Assembly (NCBI RefSeq): GCF_013607485.1
Contig: NZ_SCHP01000010.1
Location: 1-38,758, forward strand
Direction of reading: 5' to 3'
Origin: Bombilactobacillus bombi
GTDB lineage: Bacteria > Bacillota > Bacilli > Lactobacillales > Lactobacillaceae
DNA length: 38,758 bases
Positions 24,897 through 33,817 of the stretch are shown one piece after another. Numbering within the stretch: position 1 is the first letter of the stretch; each line of letters starts with the position of its first letter. Under the pieces are notes generated by a model. That model did not search any database. It had not been told where the DNA came from and worked only from the letters and a program-made list of their open reading frames with translations. The position numbers and the translations under genes were made by a program.

Positions 24897-26804
24897 TTAA
24901 GCATGTACTAAGTGTTCATAAACTTTGGTCGTGAGACTATATAAAAGTGTATACACTGTGCATAAGCAGATTAATGTTATTGCCCCTACCATTATCAAAA
25001 TCTTAACATTATAAACACTAAATGTTTTTAAAACATTAATAATTGCTGGTGTGGCAAAAGCCAGATTAATAATCGCACCTATCACTGGTAAATAAAAAAC
25101 CGTAAGCACTTGACTATGAATAGCCCTGCGGCTTTCCTGACGGCTCAAGCCCACTTGTTGCATAGTTTGAAAGCGTCCCCGATCAGCATAACCTTCAGCA
25201 ATTTGTTTATAATATAGTAAAAGTGCCGTAGTAAGAATCATTGCCAAGCTGATAATAATTCCTAAGAACAAGAAGGAACCAAATAAAGTATTAAAAAATC
25301 TAGAGTTGATAGTCAAGGCGGTATAATTAGCGTTATCTAAGTGTAATTTTTCTTGTAGCTGTTGAGCAAATTGTAATTGATGTGGCCCTTGTGTGTCAAA
25401 TCCTGTCACATTTAACCAGCGTTGTGGGTTAATTTGCTGAGCAATCTGGCGGTTAGCCGCTACAATAAACACTGGTGTAAAAATCCCATGCTGATAATTA
25501 AAAAAGAGATTAAAGCGAGATATTTGCCGAACTGCATATTTCTGTTGGCCAATTATTAAACTGCTGGTTTTATAACTTACATCTGGTGAATATAATAAAA
25601 CCTGTCGGTCATTTAAGCGTATATGTTGGTGCTGCATTCGGTTATAATCAGCTAGAGTTAAAGTTGATAATTGATGCGTAGCAGAATTTAGATTTCCTTT
25701 TTGAAATTTAGTTTTAGTTAATTTACCAAAAGTTGGAGTGGTCATTTGCATTTGGTGCTGTGCGCCTAATTTAATGTTGTTTTGGTGCCCAACGGCTTCA
25801 ATTTGTTGTTGTTCAATTTTAGTTAAGGGTGATTTGGACATAATCATTACATCATAAGGATTCCAAGTTTTTAAAATATCTTGAATACCTGAATACATAC
25901 TGACCGTGGTAAACATTGTTACTAAAATAGCAGTACATAACAAGCAGATAGAAGCTAGTCCCGCCCCATTTTGTTTCATGCGGTAGAGCATTCCTGATAT
26001 GGAAATAAAATGCTGAGGCTGATAATAAAAATGCTGCCGATGACGCAAAAACTTTAACACACTAATACTAAAGGCAATAAAAACTAAATACGTTCCAATG
26101 ACTACTAAAAAAACTGCTAATGTGAATTGCAAGATACTGTTAGCCGTAGGTCGCACTGTGACCGCAATATAATAACCTAGCCCCAGAATTAAAACCCCTA
26201 GTATTGCTAAAATATTATGATTTTTGGGCTCTTTTTCTCCCTTACTAGCTTGCTGCCAGAGATTAATTGGCTTAACTTTGCGTAAACGCCCTAAATCATA
26301 TAATGATAATAGGACAAAGAAAGCAGCAATAATAATTATCGTTTTAATAAAAGCTGCGCCTACCCATTGTTCAGTAATAGTTTGATTATGCATGAGCTTA
26401 TTTAAAGCCAAAAAAGCTAACTTCAAAAAGCTGCTGCCAAATAATAAGCCTAAAATAACAGTTCCTAAATAAAGTAGTAAATTCTCTAACAGAAGAATAC
26501 TACGTAAATTACTTCGGGTTAAACCTAAAATGTTAAATAATCCCAATTCTTGGTCGCGTTGCTTCATTAAAAAACTATTCACATAAAACATAAAAATTGC
26601 TGATAGCAACATGGAAAAATATAAGCATAAACGGGTAATAATGAGTAAATAGCGCCCGTAATTATTATGGATTAAAGAGCTATTACCTAAAAGCGATAAA
26701 AAGATAAAATTTAAAGCCACTAAAATTGCAGTTGCCAAAACAAAGAGTCCATATTGCTGGCGATAGCGTTTAAGACTACTCCAGGCTAATTTCAAATGAA
26801 TCAT
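24897..26804 (-). CDS. Bce-type ABC transporter permease (antimicrobial peptide resistance)
   Basis: Large FtsX-family permease of 635 aa with the BceB layout: ten membrane segments (first at about 18-40, then pairs near 55-75, 105-130, 150-170, 200-245), a large extracytoplasmic domain of about 200 residues (about 305-510) between helices 7 and 8, then three terminal helices. Such permeases remove peptide antibiotics from lipid II-cycle intermediates and pass flux information to the paired kinase. It follows the ATPase gene by two bases, its ribosome binding site (GGAGGTGAT) lying in the end of the ATPase gene. The antibiotic specificity cannot be read from sequence. Confidence 0.88.
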   Translation of the reverse strand: MIHLKLAWSSLKRYRQQYGLFVLATAILVALNFIFLSLLGNSSLIHNNYGRYLLIITRLCLYFSMLLSAIFMFYVNSFLMKQRDQELGLFNILGLTRSNLRSILLLENLLLYLGTVILGLLFGSSFLKLAFLALNKLMHNQTITEQWVGAAFIKTIIIIAAFFVLLSLYDLGRLRKVKPINLWQQASKGEKEPKNHNILAILGVLILGLGYYIAVTVRPTANSILQFTLAVFLVVIGTYLVFIAFSISVLKFLRHRQHFYYQPQHFISISGMLYRMKQNGAGLASICLLCTAILVTMFTTVSMYSGIQDILKTWNPYDVMIMSKSPLTKIEQQQIEAVGHQNNIKLGAQHQMQMTTPTFGKLTKTKFQKGNLNSATHQLSTLTLADYNRMQHQHIRLNDRQVLLYSPDVSYKTSSLIIGQQKYAVRQISRFNLFFNYQHGIFTPVFIVAANRQIAQQINPQRWLNVTGFDTQGPHQLQFAQQLQEKLHLDNANYTALTINSRFFNTLFGSFLFLGIIISLAMILTTALLLYYKQIAEGYADRGRFQTMQQVGLSRQESRRAIHSQVLTVFYLPVIGAIINLAFATPAIINVLKTFSVYNVKILIMVGAITLICLCTVYTLLYSLTTKVYEHLVHA

Positions 26805-26806
26805 TA

Positions 26807-27565
26807 TTAATCACCTCCCGCCATGACTAAGGCCGTCAAACTATCATTTATTTTTTGTAAATATTGTGCTTCACTTTGCTGACCACGAAATAATTCATGA
26901 TAGATAATTCCATCTTTAATAAAAAGTGTCCGTTTCGAATGAGCTGCCGTAGCTGCGCTATGAGTGACCATTAAAATAGTTTGTCCAGCTTGATTAATTT
27001 GATCAAAAATTTGTAATAAACGTTGCGAATTTTGCGAATCTAAAGCTCCCGTAGGCTCATCGGCCAATAATAACTCCGGATGTGTAATCAAGGCTCTAGC
27101 AGCAGCTACGCGCTGGCGCTGACCGCCAGAGATTTCATAAGGATAACGCTGTAAAATCTCAGTAATCTCTAATTGAGCTGCTAGAGGTAACAAACGCTGC
27201 TGCATAATCTCTAAAGGCTTCCGATCCAAAACTAATGGTAAAAAAATATTATCCTGATTGTTAAAAGTATCCAGTAAGTTAAAATTTTGAAACACGAATC
27301 CTAAATGTTGGCGCCGAAACTTAGCAGCATCTTTTTCTGGTAATTGACTCAAGTCATGACCATTCAGAATAATTTGGCCACTGCTGGCTTGGTCTAAAGT
27401 TGCAATTATATTTAATAGGGTAGTCTTGCCTGCCCCTGATTCTCCCATAATAGCGACATAATCACCGGCCTCAACTTCTAAAGAAATATTTTTCAAGGCC
27501 ATAACTTGGTTATTTTTATTTCCAGCAAAGATCCGCCGAACGTGTTGCAAAGTTAATAATGTCAT
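26807..27565 (-). CDS. Bce-type ABC transporter ATPase
   Basis: ATPase of the Bce module, 252 aa. Walker A GESGAGKTT (about 39-47), Q-loop FVFQNFNLLDTF, signature ISGGQRQR, Walker B LLLADEPTGALD and H-loop MVTHS. The family partner is the permease that follows. AAAGGAGG lies upstream of the ATG. The gene has its own short promoter region because a terminator-like hairpin separates it from the kinase gene; in Bce systems this promoter is normally activated by the paired response regulator. Confidence 0.92.
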   Translation of the reverse strand: MTLLTLQHVRRIFAGNKNNQVMALKNISLEVEAGDYVAIMGESGAGKTTLLNIIATLDQASSGQIILNGHDLSQLPEKDAAKFRRQHLGFVFQNFNLLDTFNNQDNIFLPLVLDRKPLEIMQQRLLPLAAQLEITEILQRYPYEISGGQRQRVAAARALITHPELLLADEPTGALDSQNSQRLLQIFDQINQAGQTILMVTHSAATAAHSKRTLFIKDGIIYHELFRGQQSEAQYLQKINDSLTALVMAGGD

Positions 27566-27604
27566 ATTTAACTCCTCCTTTTATTACATTCAGTATAAAA
27601 AAAG

Positions 27605-27638
27605 TCCTAACCGGAAACTAGTTACAGTCCAGTTAGGA
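27605..27638 (-). terminator. Terminator of the regulator operon, overlapping the ABC promoter region
   Basis: On the minus strand TCCTAACTGG and CCGGTTAGGA (27638-27605) pair (one T-G pair) and run into C plus seven T. TATACT (27597-27592), a good -10 box, begins in that T-run, with no proper -35 box. The inverted repeat thus sits where an activator of the ABC promoter would bind. Confidence 0.7.
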
Positions 27639-27641
27639 ACC

Positions 27642-28634
27642 TTACAATTTGTTATTTAATTGAATTTGCTGTGGTGCAAAAGTCAAAGTTGCCGTCGTAC
27701 CCTGATGAGGGGCAGAAGTTAAGACTAATTTAATACTTAATTGGTCACAAATACTTTTTGCTAAATATAAACCCATTCCAGTTGCTACTTGCTGTTGGCG
27801 GCCGTTATGACCTGTAAATCCTGGCTCAAATACCCGCGGCAAATCTGCACTCGCAATTCCGATACCTTGATCATGAATACTAATTTGATTTTGATGAACA
27901 CGCAAGATAATTTGTTGTTGGGGCTGCGAATATTTAATGGCATTAAAAATAATCTGTTCCAAAACCACCGTCAACCACTTAGAATCCGTCAAAAATTGCA
28001 CTGATGTGTTCTGTGCTTGAAATCGTAAATGCTTATGCGCAAAAAAGACTGCATACTTTTGCATGATAGGTTGAATCAAAGTATTAAGATTTTGCCACTG
28101 AAAATCTAAATCATGATTAAAATCAGCCAAACGCTCATAGCTTAGTAATAAATCGATTTGGTTTTGCAATAAAGCCAATTGTGGCTGAACTTGCTCACTA
28201 GAAATTTGAGTTTGATTTTCCGTTAAAGTCCCCAAAGCCATTAACGGAGTCTTCATTTCGTGACTCCAATTCATTAAATAATCTTGACGCTGTTGGGCTT
28301 GCTTTAGTGCTACTTGTTGGCTTTTTACATTGCGAATGCTTAAATCATGTAACGCCTGACTATAAGCTTGTAATATGGGATGTTGAAATTTTTGGCGGGG
28401 GATGATTTTTTGTCGTTGTAATTGCTGTAAGCGTCTAAGCTGGTAGGCTTGCAGCTGCGCTCGCAATCCTAAAATCCCTACCGCTATAAACCATGTATAC
28501 CGCAGCAAATCTGCAATTACCAATAAAGGTAAATTATAAATTATAAAAACTCCCGTTAAAACTATAAAAAAACCACCATAGGCCACTGCCCAAGGCCATT
28601 GTTTGAATAATAAATGTAAAAACGTCATCAACAT
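27642..28634 (-). CDS. Intramembrane-sensing histidine kinase (BceS-like)
   Basis: Sensor kinase, 330 aa, with two N-terminal helices (about 14-33 and 36-58) joined by only a few residues: no extracellular sensor domain, the hallmark of BceS-type kinases that depend on their ABC transporter to detect peptide antibiotics. The phospho-histidine is H125 in NWSHEMKTPL. The ATPase domain has the N-box FNAIKYS, DQGIGI and GMGLYLA. The coding start overlaps the response-regulator stop by seven bases (ATGTTGA). It is followed by a terminator and then the cognate ABC genes. Confidence 0.93.
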   Translation of the reverse strand: MLMTFLHLLFKQWPWAVAYGGFFIVLTGVFIIYNLPLLVIADLLRYTWFIAVGILGLRAQLQAYQLRRLQQLQRQKIIPRQKFQHPILQAYSQALHDLSIRNVKSQQVALKQAQQRQDYLMNWSHEMKTPLMALGTLTENQTQISSEQVQPQLALLQNQIDLLLSYERLADFNHDLDFQWQNLNTLIQPIMQKYAVFFAHKHLRFQAQNTSVQFLTDSKWLTVVLEQIIFNAIKYSQPQQQIILRVHQNQISIHDQGIGIASADLPRVFEPGFTGHNGRQQQVATGMGLYLAKSICDQLSIKLVLTSAPHQGTTATLTFAPQQIQLNNKL

Positions 28635-29293
28635 AAGCGGTATCCGTGACCGCGTTCAGTAATTAAGCGATTTTTCAAATTAAGGGGCGCAATCTTGTTA
28701 CGCAATCGGCTCATATTAACATTCAAAACCGCGTCATCAATAAATTCACCACTTTGCCAAATTTTCTGACGCAAAACTTCTTTAGAGAGAGTTTGTTGTG
28801 GCTGCAAGAAAAATAATTTCAGAAGTAAGCCTTCGGTGGGAGTTAATTTAACTATCTGCTGCTGATAATGAAGCTCATTGGTCAACATATTGAGCCGATA
28901 ATCTTCAAAATTTAGCTCTTCTGCAAAACTCTGTTGCGTCCGCCGCAAAATAGCCTGAATTTTAGAAATAAAAACCTCCATTGAAAAAGGTTTAACCAAA
29001 TAATCATCTGCACCAGTAGCGATGGCCCGCACAGCATTCGGATCCATTTGAGCGGCCGAAACAAAGATAATCGGCACTTGTGAAAAAGTCCGAATCTTCT
29101 TCGTCCAATAAAAGCCATCAAAGACGGGCAAAGTTATATCCATAACAATTAAATCAGGCCGTAATTGCTGCACTTGTAAATCTAATTGCTGCCAATCTTG
29201 AACGCAATAACTTTCATACTGCCACTTTATCAAGGCCTGCTGCATTGCTTGTAAAATTTGAGGATTATCTTCAATTAAAAAAATTTTGCTCAA
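28628..29293 (-). CDS. OmpR-family response regulator (BceR-like)
   Basis: Receiver domain with phospho-acceptor D52 in IVMDITLP and K101 in YLVKPFS, then a winged-helix output domain (about 125-221) ending in LITERGHGYRLC. Together with the following kinase it forms a BceRS pair that should activate the neighbouring ABC genes. The start is TTG with AGGAG six bases upstream. It follows the zinc-ribbon gene by only 15 bases with no terminator, so that gene belongs to the same transcript. Confidence 0.93.
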   Translation of the reverse strand: MSKIFLIEDNPQILQAMQQALIKWQYESYCVQDWQQLDLQVQQLRPDLIVMDITLPVFDGFYWTKKIRTFSQVPIIFVSAAQMDPNAVRAIATGADDYLVKPFSMEVFISKIQAILRRTQQSFAEELNFEDYRLNMLTNELHYQQQIVKLTPTEGLLLKLFFLQPQQTLSKEVLRQKIWQSGEFIDDAVLNVNMSRLRNKIAPLNLKNRLITERGHGYRLC

Positions 29294-29308
29294 CTTGTAC
29301 TCCTAAAA

Positions 29309-29794
29309 TTAATGATTAATCAATTGTTGCACTGTACTGCGTAAATTATTCATTAAATGGATCAAAGAAGAAAAAGTATGGCTTAAATAAATTAATTCCA
29401 ACACAAAACAAATTAAGCTTACAATTCCTAAGATAATCCCTGTAATTGCTAGCACTTTATCTTTACCTTGAACATGCTTATTCAATGCTAAAGCAGAAAA
29501 TACAATAGCTCCACTGCCTAAAATGCCGCCAAATTGGGCAATTAAAGACAGCACTCCAGTTAAAATACCAATTAAAGAAAAAGGCTCCAAGACAGGAGTT
29601 TTGGATGAATTGGTTTTAGAATTAGATTTATTATCCTGTAAGGGAGCATAACTATTAGTTGGTTTAGGTGAATTAGAAGGATTGTTATATCCGTAATTAG
29701 GATTAGTCAAGTTAGCTCCGCAATAAGGACAGACAGATGAATTAGCAGCTACATAGTTGCCGCAATTTGGACAAGCCACGACGTTATTTTGCAT
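29309..29794 (-). CDS. Zinc-ribbon DUF4190 membrane protein
   Basis: Protein of 161 aa with an N-terminal zinc ribbon (C8/C11 and C22/C25: CPNCG and CPYCG), a low-complexity N/S/P-rich linker (about 30-70) and a C-terminal pair of hydrophobic segments of the DUF4190 type (about 72-94 and 110-135, with GILGSGAIVFSALAL and GIILGIVSLICF). Topology and role are not known. It is the first gene of the zinc-ribbon - response regulator - kinase unit, with its own promoter (TTGACT-17-TAAACT, 29858-29830) and AAAGGAG ribosome binding site. This points to a role in the same peptide-stress response, by inference. Confidence 0.8.
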   Translation of the reverse strand: MQNNVVACPNCGNYVAANSSVCPYCGANLTNPNYGYNNPSNSPKPTNSYAPLQDNKSNSKTNSSKTPVLEPFSLIGILTGVLSLIAQFGGILGSGAIVFSALALNKHVQGKDKVLAITGIILGIVSLICFVLELIYLSHTFSSLIHLMNNLRSTVQQLINH

Positions 29795-29829
29795 TTTCTA
29801 TACTCCTTTTAAGCGAGTCATTCAAGGTT

Positions 29830-29858
29830 AGTTTAAGCGTTTCAAAATTAACAGTCAA
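29830..29858 (-). promoter_or_regulatory. Promoter of the zinc-ribbon - BceRS operon
   Basis: Minus-strand TTGACT (29858-29853) and TAAACT (29835-29830), 17 bases apart, about 40 bases before the zinc-ribbon start. Confidence 0.6.
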
Positions 29859-29863
29859 CTTGA

Positions 29864-30193
29864 TTAGTCAATAAAACGTACTGCCGTCCCATAAGCCACT
29901 ACCGATTGCATATCATTACTCATTGAACTAGAATCAAAGCGCATCATCACCACCGCATCAGCATTTTGCTCAACAGCTGCTTCCCGCAAACGTTCTATAG
30001 CCTTATCACGAGCTTCGTGAGACATTTTAGTATAAGCCTTAATTTCACCGCCCACAATACTTTTTAAACCGGCGCCCATATCGCTAAACATGTTTTTCGA
30101 TTGAGTGGTTAAACCGAAAACTTCGCCAATAATTTCATAATTATGACCGGGAATTTTTTCGGTTGTAGTAACTAATATTTCAGAATTTGTCAT
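29864..30193 (-). CDS. YbjQ/UPF0145 family protein
   Basis: Small soluble protein (109 aa) of the YbjQ family (UPF0145; sometimes called putative heavy-metal-binding domain). Typical features: [22 protein letters not shown] at the start, [10 protein letters not shown] in the middle and [13 protein letters not shown] with [10 protein letters not shown] at the end. It forms homo-pentamers in known structures; the cellular role is unclear. AAGGAG lies seven bases before the ATG. It is divergent from the HD gene and upstream of, but promoter-separated from, the zinc-ribbon gene; the two small proteins may still be functionally linked. Confidence 0.9.
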   Translation of the reverse strand: MTNSEILVTTTEKIPGHNYEIIGEVFGLTTQSKNMFSDMGAGLKSIVGGEIKAYTKMSHEARDKAIERLREAAVEQNADAVVMMRFDSSSMSNDMQSVVAYGTAVRFID

Positions 30194-30246
30194 GAATTTA
30201 CTCCTTAATTATCGATATTTGTTATGATGATTTTGAGGTGAAAACA

Positions 30247-30892
30247 ATGGATCTAACAATCGTTAAAAATTATGCGCAAAAAATGATGGAAAATGACACA
30301 AGCGGTCACGATTTTTATCATGCCCAGCGAGTAGCTCAAACAGCTCAAAATCTTTGGCAGCAAGATTTTCCCCATCAACCAGTCAGCAATACCTTAATTG
30401 CGGCTAGTTATCTTCATGATACTATTGACGAAAAAGTAGTTGCTCATCCCAAAAATTCTCTTCAAACTATTCAGCAATTATTAGTAACTGTCGGTTTTAA
30501 TAATAATGAACAAAAACAAATTATTCAAACCATCACTCAACTATCTTTTTCTAAAAATCTGCAACAGCAACAACAATTACCCTTATTTGGTCAATATGTA
30601 CAAGATGCTGATCGTCTGGATGCATTGGGAGCTATTGGCATTGCGCGAGCCTTTGCTTATGGTGGCAGTCACTACCAGCCAATTTATGATCCAAGTTGCT
30701 CCATCAAAGCTGACCACACACCAGCAATATCGCCACCACCCAACCACTACCATTAATCATTTTTATGAAAAATTACAATATCTTCCAAATTTAATGAACA
30801 CAGCAGCTGGTAAAAAGGCGGCCTTAAGACGTCAAGATTTTATGCAAACATTCTTAGAACAATTCTTTCAAGAATGGCAGGGAAAACGCTAA
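30247..30892 (+). pseudogene. HD-domain phosphohydrolase, frameshifted
   Basis: The first 148 codons read as a small HD hydrolase (YpgQ/YedJ-like): [10 protein letters not shown], the HD pair in SYLHDTID and [22 protein letters not shown]. After IYDP (30682-30693) the frame runs out in a C/P/H-rich tail to a stop at 30756, whereas the next frame continues with the family's usual ending, [28 protein letters not shown] and EQFFQEWQGKR, to 30892. One extra base at 30694 explains this. Start is ATG 30247 with GAGGTG six bases ahead. The metal-binding core is intact, so a shortened product might be active; a sequencing error is also possible. Confidence 0.8.
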
Positions 30893-30956
30893 ACAACTAA
30901 CAACATCTTTTTAAAACAACATGGATGGTTACTCTGCATTTAAGTATTTAGTTTAA

Positions 30957-31679
30957 TCATTGCCACTCAATTTGGGCTTGAGCATTGATTTTTCCGCCCG
31001 CCATAATTTGGTGATGCGAAACTAACTGCTCCAACTGCACGAAACTTTGTACATTTTGACCGTAAGCTACTTCACGTTCGTACTTAATATCTAAAGTTCT
31101 TAGTTGATGATGCATTAAAAAGTCGCGCCCTAACGGGTCCAGCATCCAATCTAAATAGATAGAATTATTAACATGTCCATTAACATCAATATCAAAAAAC
31201 CGAGTTTGATATTCACGCGTAGGCTCTTGAAATTTAAAACGAGGAACACGCGGAAAATGGGCAATATCAGTTGAATACGGGCATTCAATCTTCTCCATAA
31301 CTTCTGGAACTATTGGAATCATCTTGCGCTTTTGAATATCCATCATCACCCAATTACTCAATAAACTTAATAATTCTTGGTTATTATGATCCAATACTCT
31401 AAAAGAACGATAACAAAAGAATTTATTATAGCTATCAGCTTGGGTAATAATTTTTATTTGGTCATTTAAACGGGGCATTCTTTGCACTTCCAGATGATAT
31501 TTAGTAACCACCCAGCCAATACCCCGTTCCACCATTTGCTGTGAATCAATTTGGGCAGCATGTAATTGATGCTCTGAAACTAAAAGCATCTCATTAAGCA
31601 AGGCGGAAATATTCATATTACCAGTAGCATTCGTATTATAAAAAGGAACTACTTGGGTTTCTGTATATTGTTTATTCAT
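30957..31679 (-). CDS. Acyl-ACP thioesterase (FAT family)
   Basis: Releases fatty acids from acyl carrier protein; in lactobacilli it is thought to adjust membrane or free fatty-acid pools. The protein (240 aa from this start) has two hotdog repeats; the N-terminal one contains YNTNATGNMNISALLNEM and the second the catalytic DIDVNGHVNNSIYLDWM. The true start is ATG 31679, which overlaps the rsmI stop codon in ATGAATAA (eight-base overlap) with GGAAG six bases upstream; a start 66 bases further upstream lies in rsmI with no ribosome binding site. It is the last gene of the tmk-darA-holB-yabA-rsmI unit. Confidence 0.9.
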   Translation of the reverse strand: MNKQYTETQVVPFYNTNATGNMNISALLNEMLLVSEHQLHAAQIDSQQMVERGIGWVVTKYHLEVQRMPRLNDQIKIITQADSYNKFFCYRSFRVLDHNNQELLSLLSNWVMMDIQKRKMIPIVPEVMEKIECPYSTDIAHFPRVPRFKFQEPTREYQTRFFDIDVNGHVNNSIYLDWMLDPLGRDFLMHHQLRTLDIKYEREVAYGQNVQSFVQLEQLVSHHQIMAGGKINAQAQIEWQ

Positions 31680-32553
31680 TTTTTTCTTCCAATCCATGAT
31701 ATATATTATAAACATCTTGCCGGGAACGCTGATATTTTTGTGCAACCGTTTTAATAGCCAGATTTGGCTTTTTTCCCGTTTGTACTAATTCTTCAATCTC
31801 CTTACACATTTGCTCTGCAGTAATTTCCACAGCCGTTGGTTCTAAAGATCGTCCTTGCACAATTATGACATACTCGCCGCGAGGTTCATGACTAGCAAAA
31901 TATTCTTCAAGCTGTGCTAAAGTTCCCCGCAAAAAAGCTTCATGGATTTTAGTTAATTCCCGTGCCAAGGCAACTTGTCGCTGAGGACTTAAAAAGGCAC
32001 TTAAAGCAGCAACAGTTTTTTTAATGCGATAAGGTGATTCATATAAAATAAAGGTGGCTTCTAATTGACCCAATTTTTGAAGTGCTTCTTGTTGAGCCTT
32101 GGTTTTGCGTGGTAAAAAACCATAAAAATAAAACGGCTGTGGCTTAATACCCGAAGCAATTAAAGCAGTCAAAGCGGCATTAGGACCCGGTAAAGGAACA
32201 ACAGTAATATGTTTTTGCACACAAGCAGCAACCAATTCCTGTCCGGGATCACTAATGGAGGGCATTCCCGCGTCGCTAACTTGAGCCAAATTAAGTCCTT
32301 CTTGCAATTTGGCTATTAATTCCGGTAAGCGCTGTTGGGTATTATGTTCATGAAAGCTAATTTGCTTAGTATGAATATCAAAATGATTTAATAATTTTTG
32401 CGTGTTTCGAGTATCCTCAGCCGCAATTAAATCGACTTTTTGCAAGGTCTTTACTGCCCGAACGCTCATATCATCTAAATTACCAATAGGTGTAGGTACT
32501 AAATATAAACAACCTGTTTTTGATGGGGTAAAACTTTTCATCTCTGTAATCAT
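31672..32553 (-). CDS. rsmI: 16S rRNA (cytidine-1402-2'-O)-methyltransferase RsmI
   Basis: Methylates the ribose of C1402 in the decoding centre of 16S rRNA using S-adenosylmethionine. The 293-aa tetrapyrrole-methylase-fold protein has LVPTPIGNLDDMSVRAV (18-34), the AAEDTRNT loop, VSDAGMPSISDPG, LPGPNAALTAL and FYGFLPRK. Start ATG overlaps the yabA stop by four bases (ATGA). The gene order yabA-rsmI is the standard Firmicute one. Confidence 0.95.
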   Translation of the reverse strand: MITEMKSFTPSKTGCLYLVPTPIGNLDDMSVRAVKTLQKVDLIAAEDTRNTQKLLNHFDIHTKQISFHEHNTQQRLPELIAKLQEGLNLAQVSDAGMPSISDPGQELVAACVQKHITVVPLPGPNAALTALIASGIKPQPFYFYGFLPRKTKAQQEALQKLGQLEATFILYESPYRIKKTVAALSAFLSPQRQVALARELTKIHEAFLRGTLAQLEEYFASHEPRGEYVIIVQGRSLEPTAVEITAEQMCKEIEELVQTGKKPNLAIKTVAQKYQRSRQDVYNIYHGLEEKNE

Positions 32554-32879
32554 TGTTGCTTACGATCTCCATAAATAACGTCCAAACAAAAAGCACATTC
32601 TTCATTATTTTCCCGATGCGCTCCATATAATACCGTACAAACATGAAAACCTTGTTCGTACAGCTTTTCTAAAGTTCGCCGAGATTCCGGTAGTTCAGTT
32701 TCTTTTTTGGCATCCAATTCGGCTAAGCGGGAACGCAAATGTTCATTTTCAATTTTTAATTCCGCATTCTCTTCTAAAACATGAGAAATATCTTCTTTCA
32801 TTGCCGCTAACTCATGCGTTAAATCTTGGGCAACATCTTGTAAAGCTGCAAATTTAGCATAATAATCTTTTTGTACCAT
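32550..32879 (-). CDS. yabA: Replication initiation control protein YabA
   Basis: Negative regulator of initiation in Firmicutes that bridges DnaA and the DNA-polymerase clamp DnaN. 109 aa: an N-terminal coiled coil (about 5-60, ELAAMKEDISHVLEENAELK region) for tetramerisation and a C-terminal zinc site with H79, C81, C95 and C98. It follows holB by two bases; the PSP1/YaaT gene that sits between them in many relatives is missing. Confidence 0.93.
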   Translation of the reverse strand: MVQKDYYAKFAALQDVAQDLTHELAAMKEDISHVLEENAELKIENEHLRSRLAELDAKKETELPESRRTLEKLYEQGFHVCTVLYGAHRENNEECAFCLDVIYGDRKQQ

Positions 32880-32881
32880 GC

Positions 32882-33817
32882 TTAACTTCCTTTACTAATA
32901 AAATCAACTTTTAAAGCCAGCTGTTCTAAACAATTTTCAAAACTAACATTGGCTTGCCAAAGTCTTTGGGCATGGAGAAACTGTTCTGTCAATCTCCGAG
33001 CCCGGACTAATGAACGGGCTTGAGTTACCTGCTGATTAAGATATTGGGAAAATTGTCCTTCCAATAAGCTCATAAATATCTGTTGCTGAACTTGATTATC
33101 AATGAGTGGCAGCACTGAGGCAGCTACGGACACAAAAGCCTGCTGGGGTTTAGTTAAAACTAATTCAAACCATGAACGAGCTTGTGCTTTGACCTTTGCA
33201 AAATGCGCGGCCGACATCCCTTCTAAGAGAAGATTTTCTAAATGCAAGCGTTGAATTAATTCAATATCGTTAGCAGAATATCCTTGGGCTTGCAAATTTT
33301 GGGCTAAACTTTGATCACCATTAGCTGTTAATTGGATAATTTGTACTCGCGATAAAATTGTCGGTAAAAAAGCACTTGTAGTTTCCGCTAATAAAATTGT
33401 AGTAACAGGACCAGCAGGATCTTCTAAAAATTTTAACAAACTATTTTCAGCTGCTATTGTTAGCTTTTGTGCATCCTTAATCAGACACGCCCGATGGTTA
33501 CTTTCAATACCGCTTTGACCCATTTCAAGTTTTAATGCACGAATATCATCAACACCTAAGCTTTTTTTATCAGTCTGTAAACTAACAACATCAGGAAAAT
33601 CTCCTTGAGCTATGCGCCGGCAATGATTACATTTTAAGCAGGGGTATCCCGCTTGTGAATGCTGACAAAATAATGCTTGGCAAAACCAAATCCCTAATTG
33701 GTGTGTTTGTAGCTGATCAGCCCCCGTTAAAAGATAAGCATGTGATACGCGTTGATGGGCAATTGCTTGTGCAATTTCTTGAGTAGCCTGCTTTTGCTCC
33801 GAGATAAGTGTCGTCAT
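32882..33817 (-). CDS. holB: DNA polymerase III delta' subunit
   Basis: Clamp-loader subunit. AAA-like N-terminal region with the zinc cysteines C60, C63 and C66 (YPCLKCNHC) plus C51, and the SRVQ sensor at about 156 (LPTILSRVQ). The P-loop is degenerate (LTGADQLQTHQL lacks GKT), as expected for delta', which does not hydrolyse ATP. 311 aa. ATG overlaps the darA stop by one base (TAATG). Works with DnaX (36857-38560) to load the sliding clamp. Confidence 0.93.
   Translation of the reverse strand: MTTLISEQKQATQEIAQAIAHQRVSHAYLLTGADQLQTHQLGIWFCQALFCQHSQAGYPCLKCNHCRRIAQGDFPDVVSLQTDKKSLGVDDIRALKLEMGQSGIESNHRACLIKDAQKLTIAAENSLLKFLEDPAGPVTTILLAETTSAFLPTILSRVQIIQLTANGDQSLAQNLQAQGYSANDIELIQRLHLENLLLEGMSAAHFAKVKAQARSWFELVLTKPQQAFVSVAASVLPLIDNQVQQQIFMSLLEGQFSQYLNQQVTQARSLVRARRLTEQFLHAQRLWQANVSFENCLEQLALKVDFISKGS

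Noticed and set aside
33700-33760. Lost P-loop in holB as a sign of decay
   Set aside because: A degenerate nucleotide site is normal in delta' subunits, and the remaining motifs are intact.
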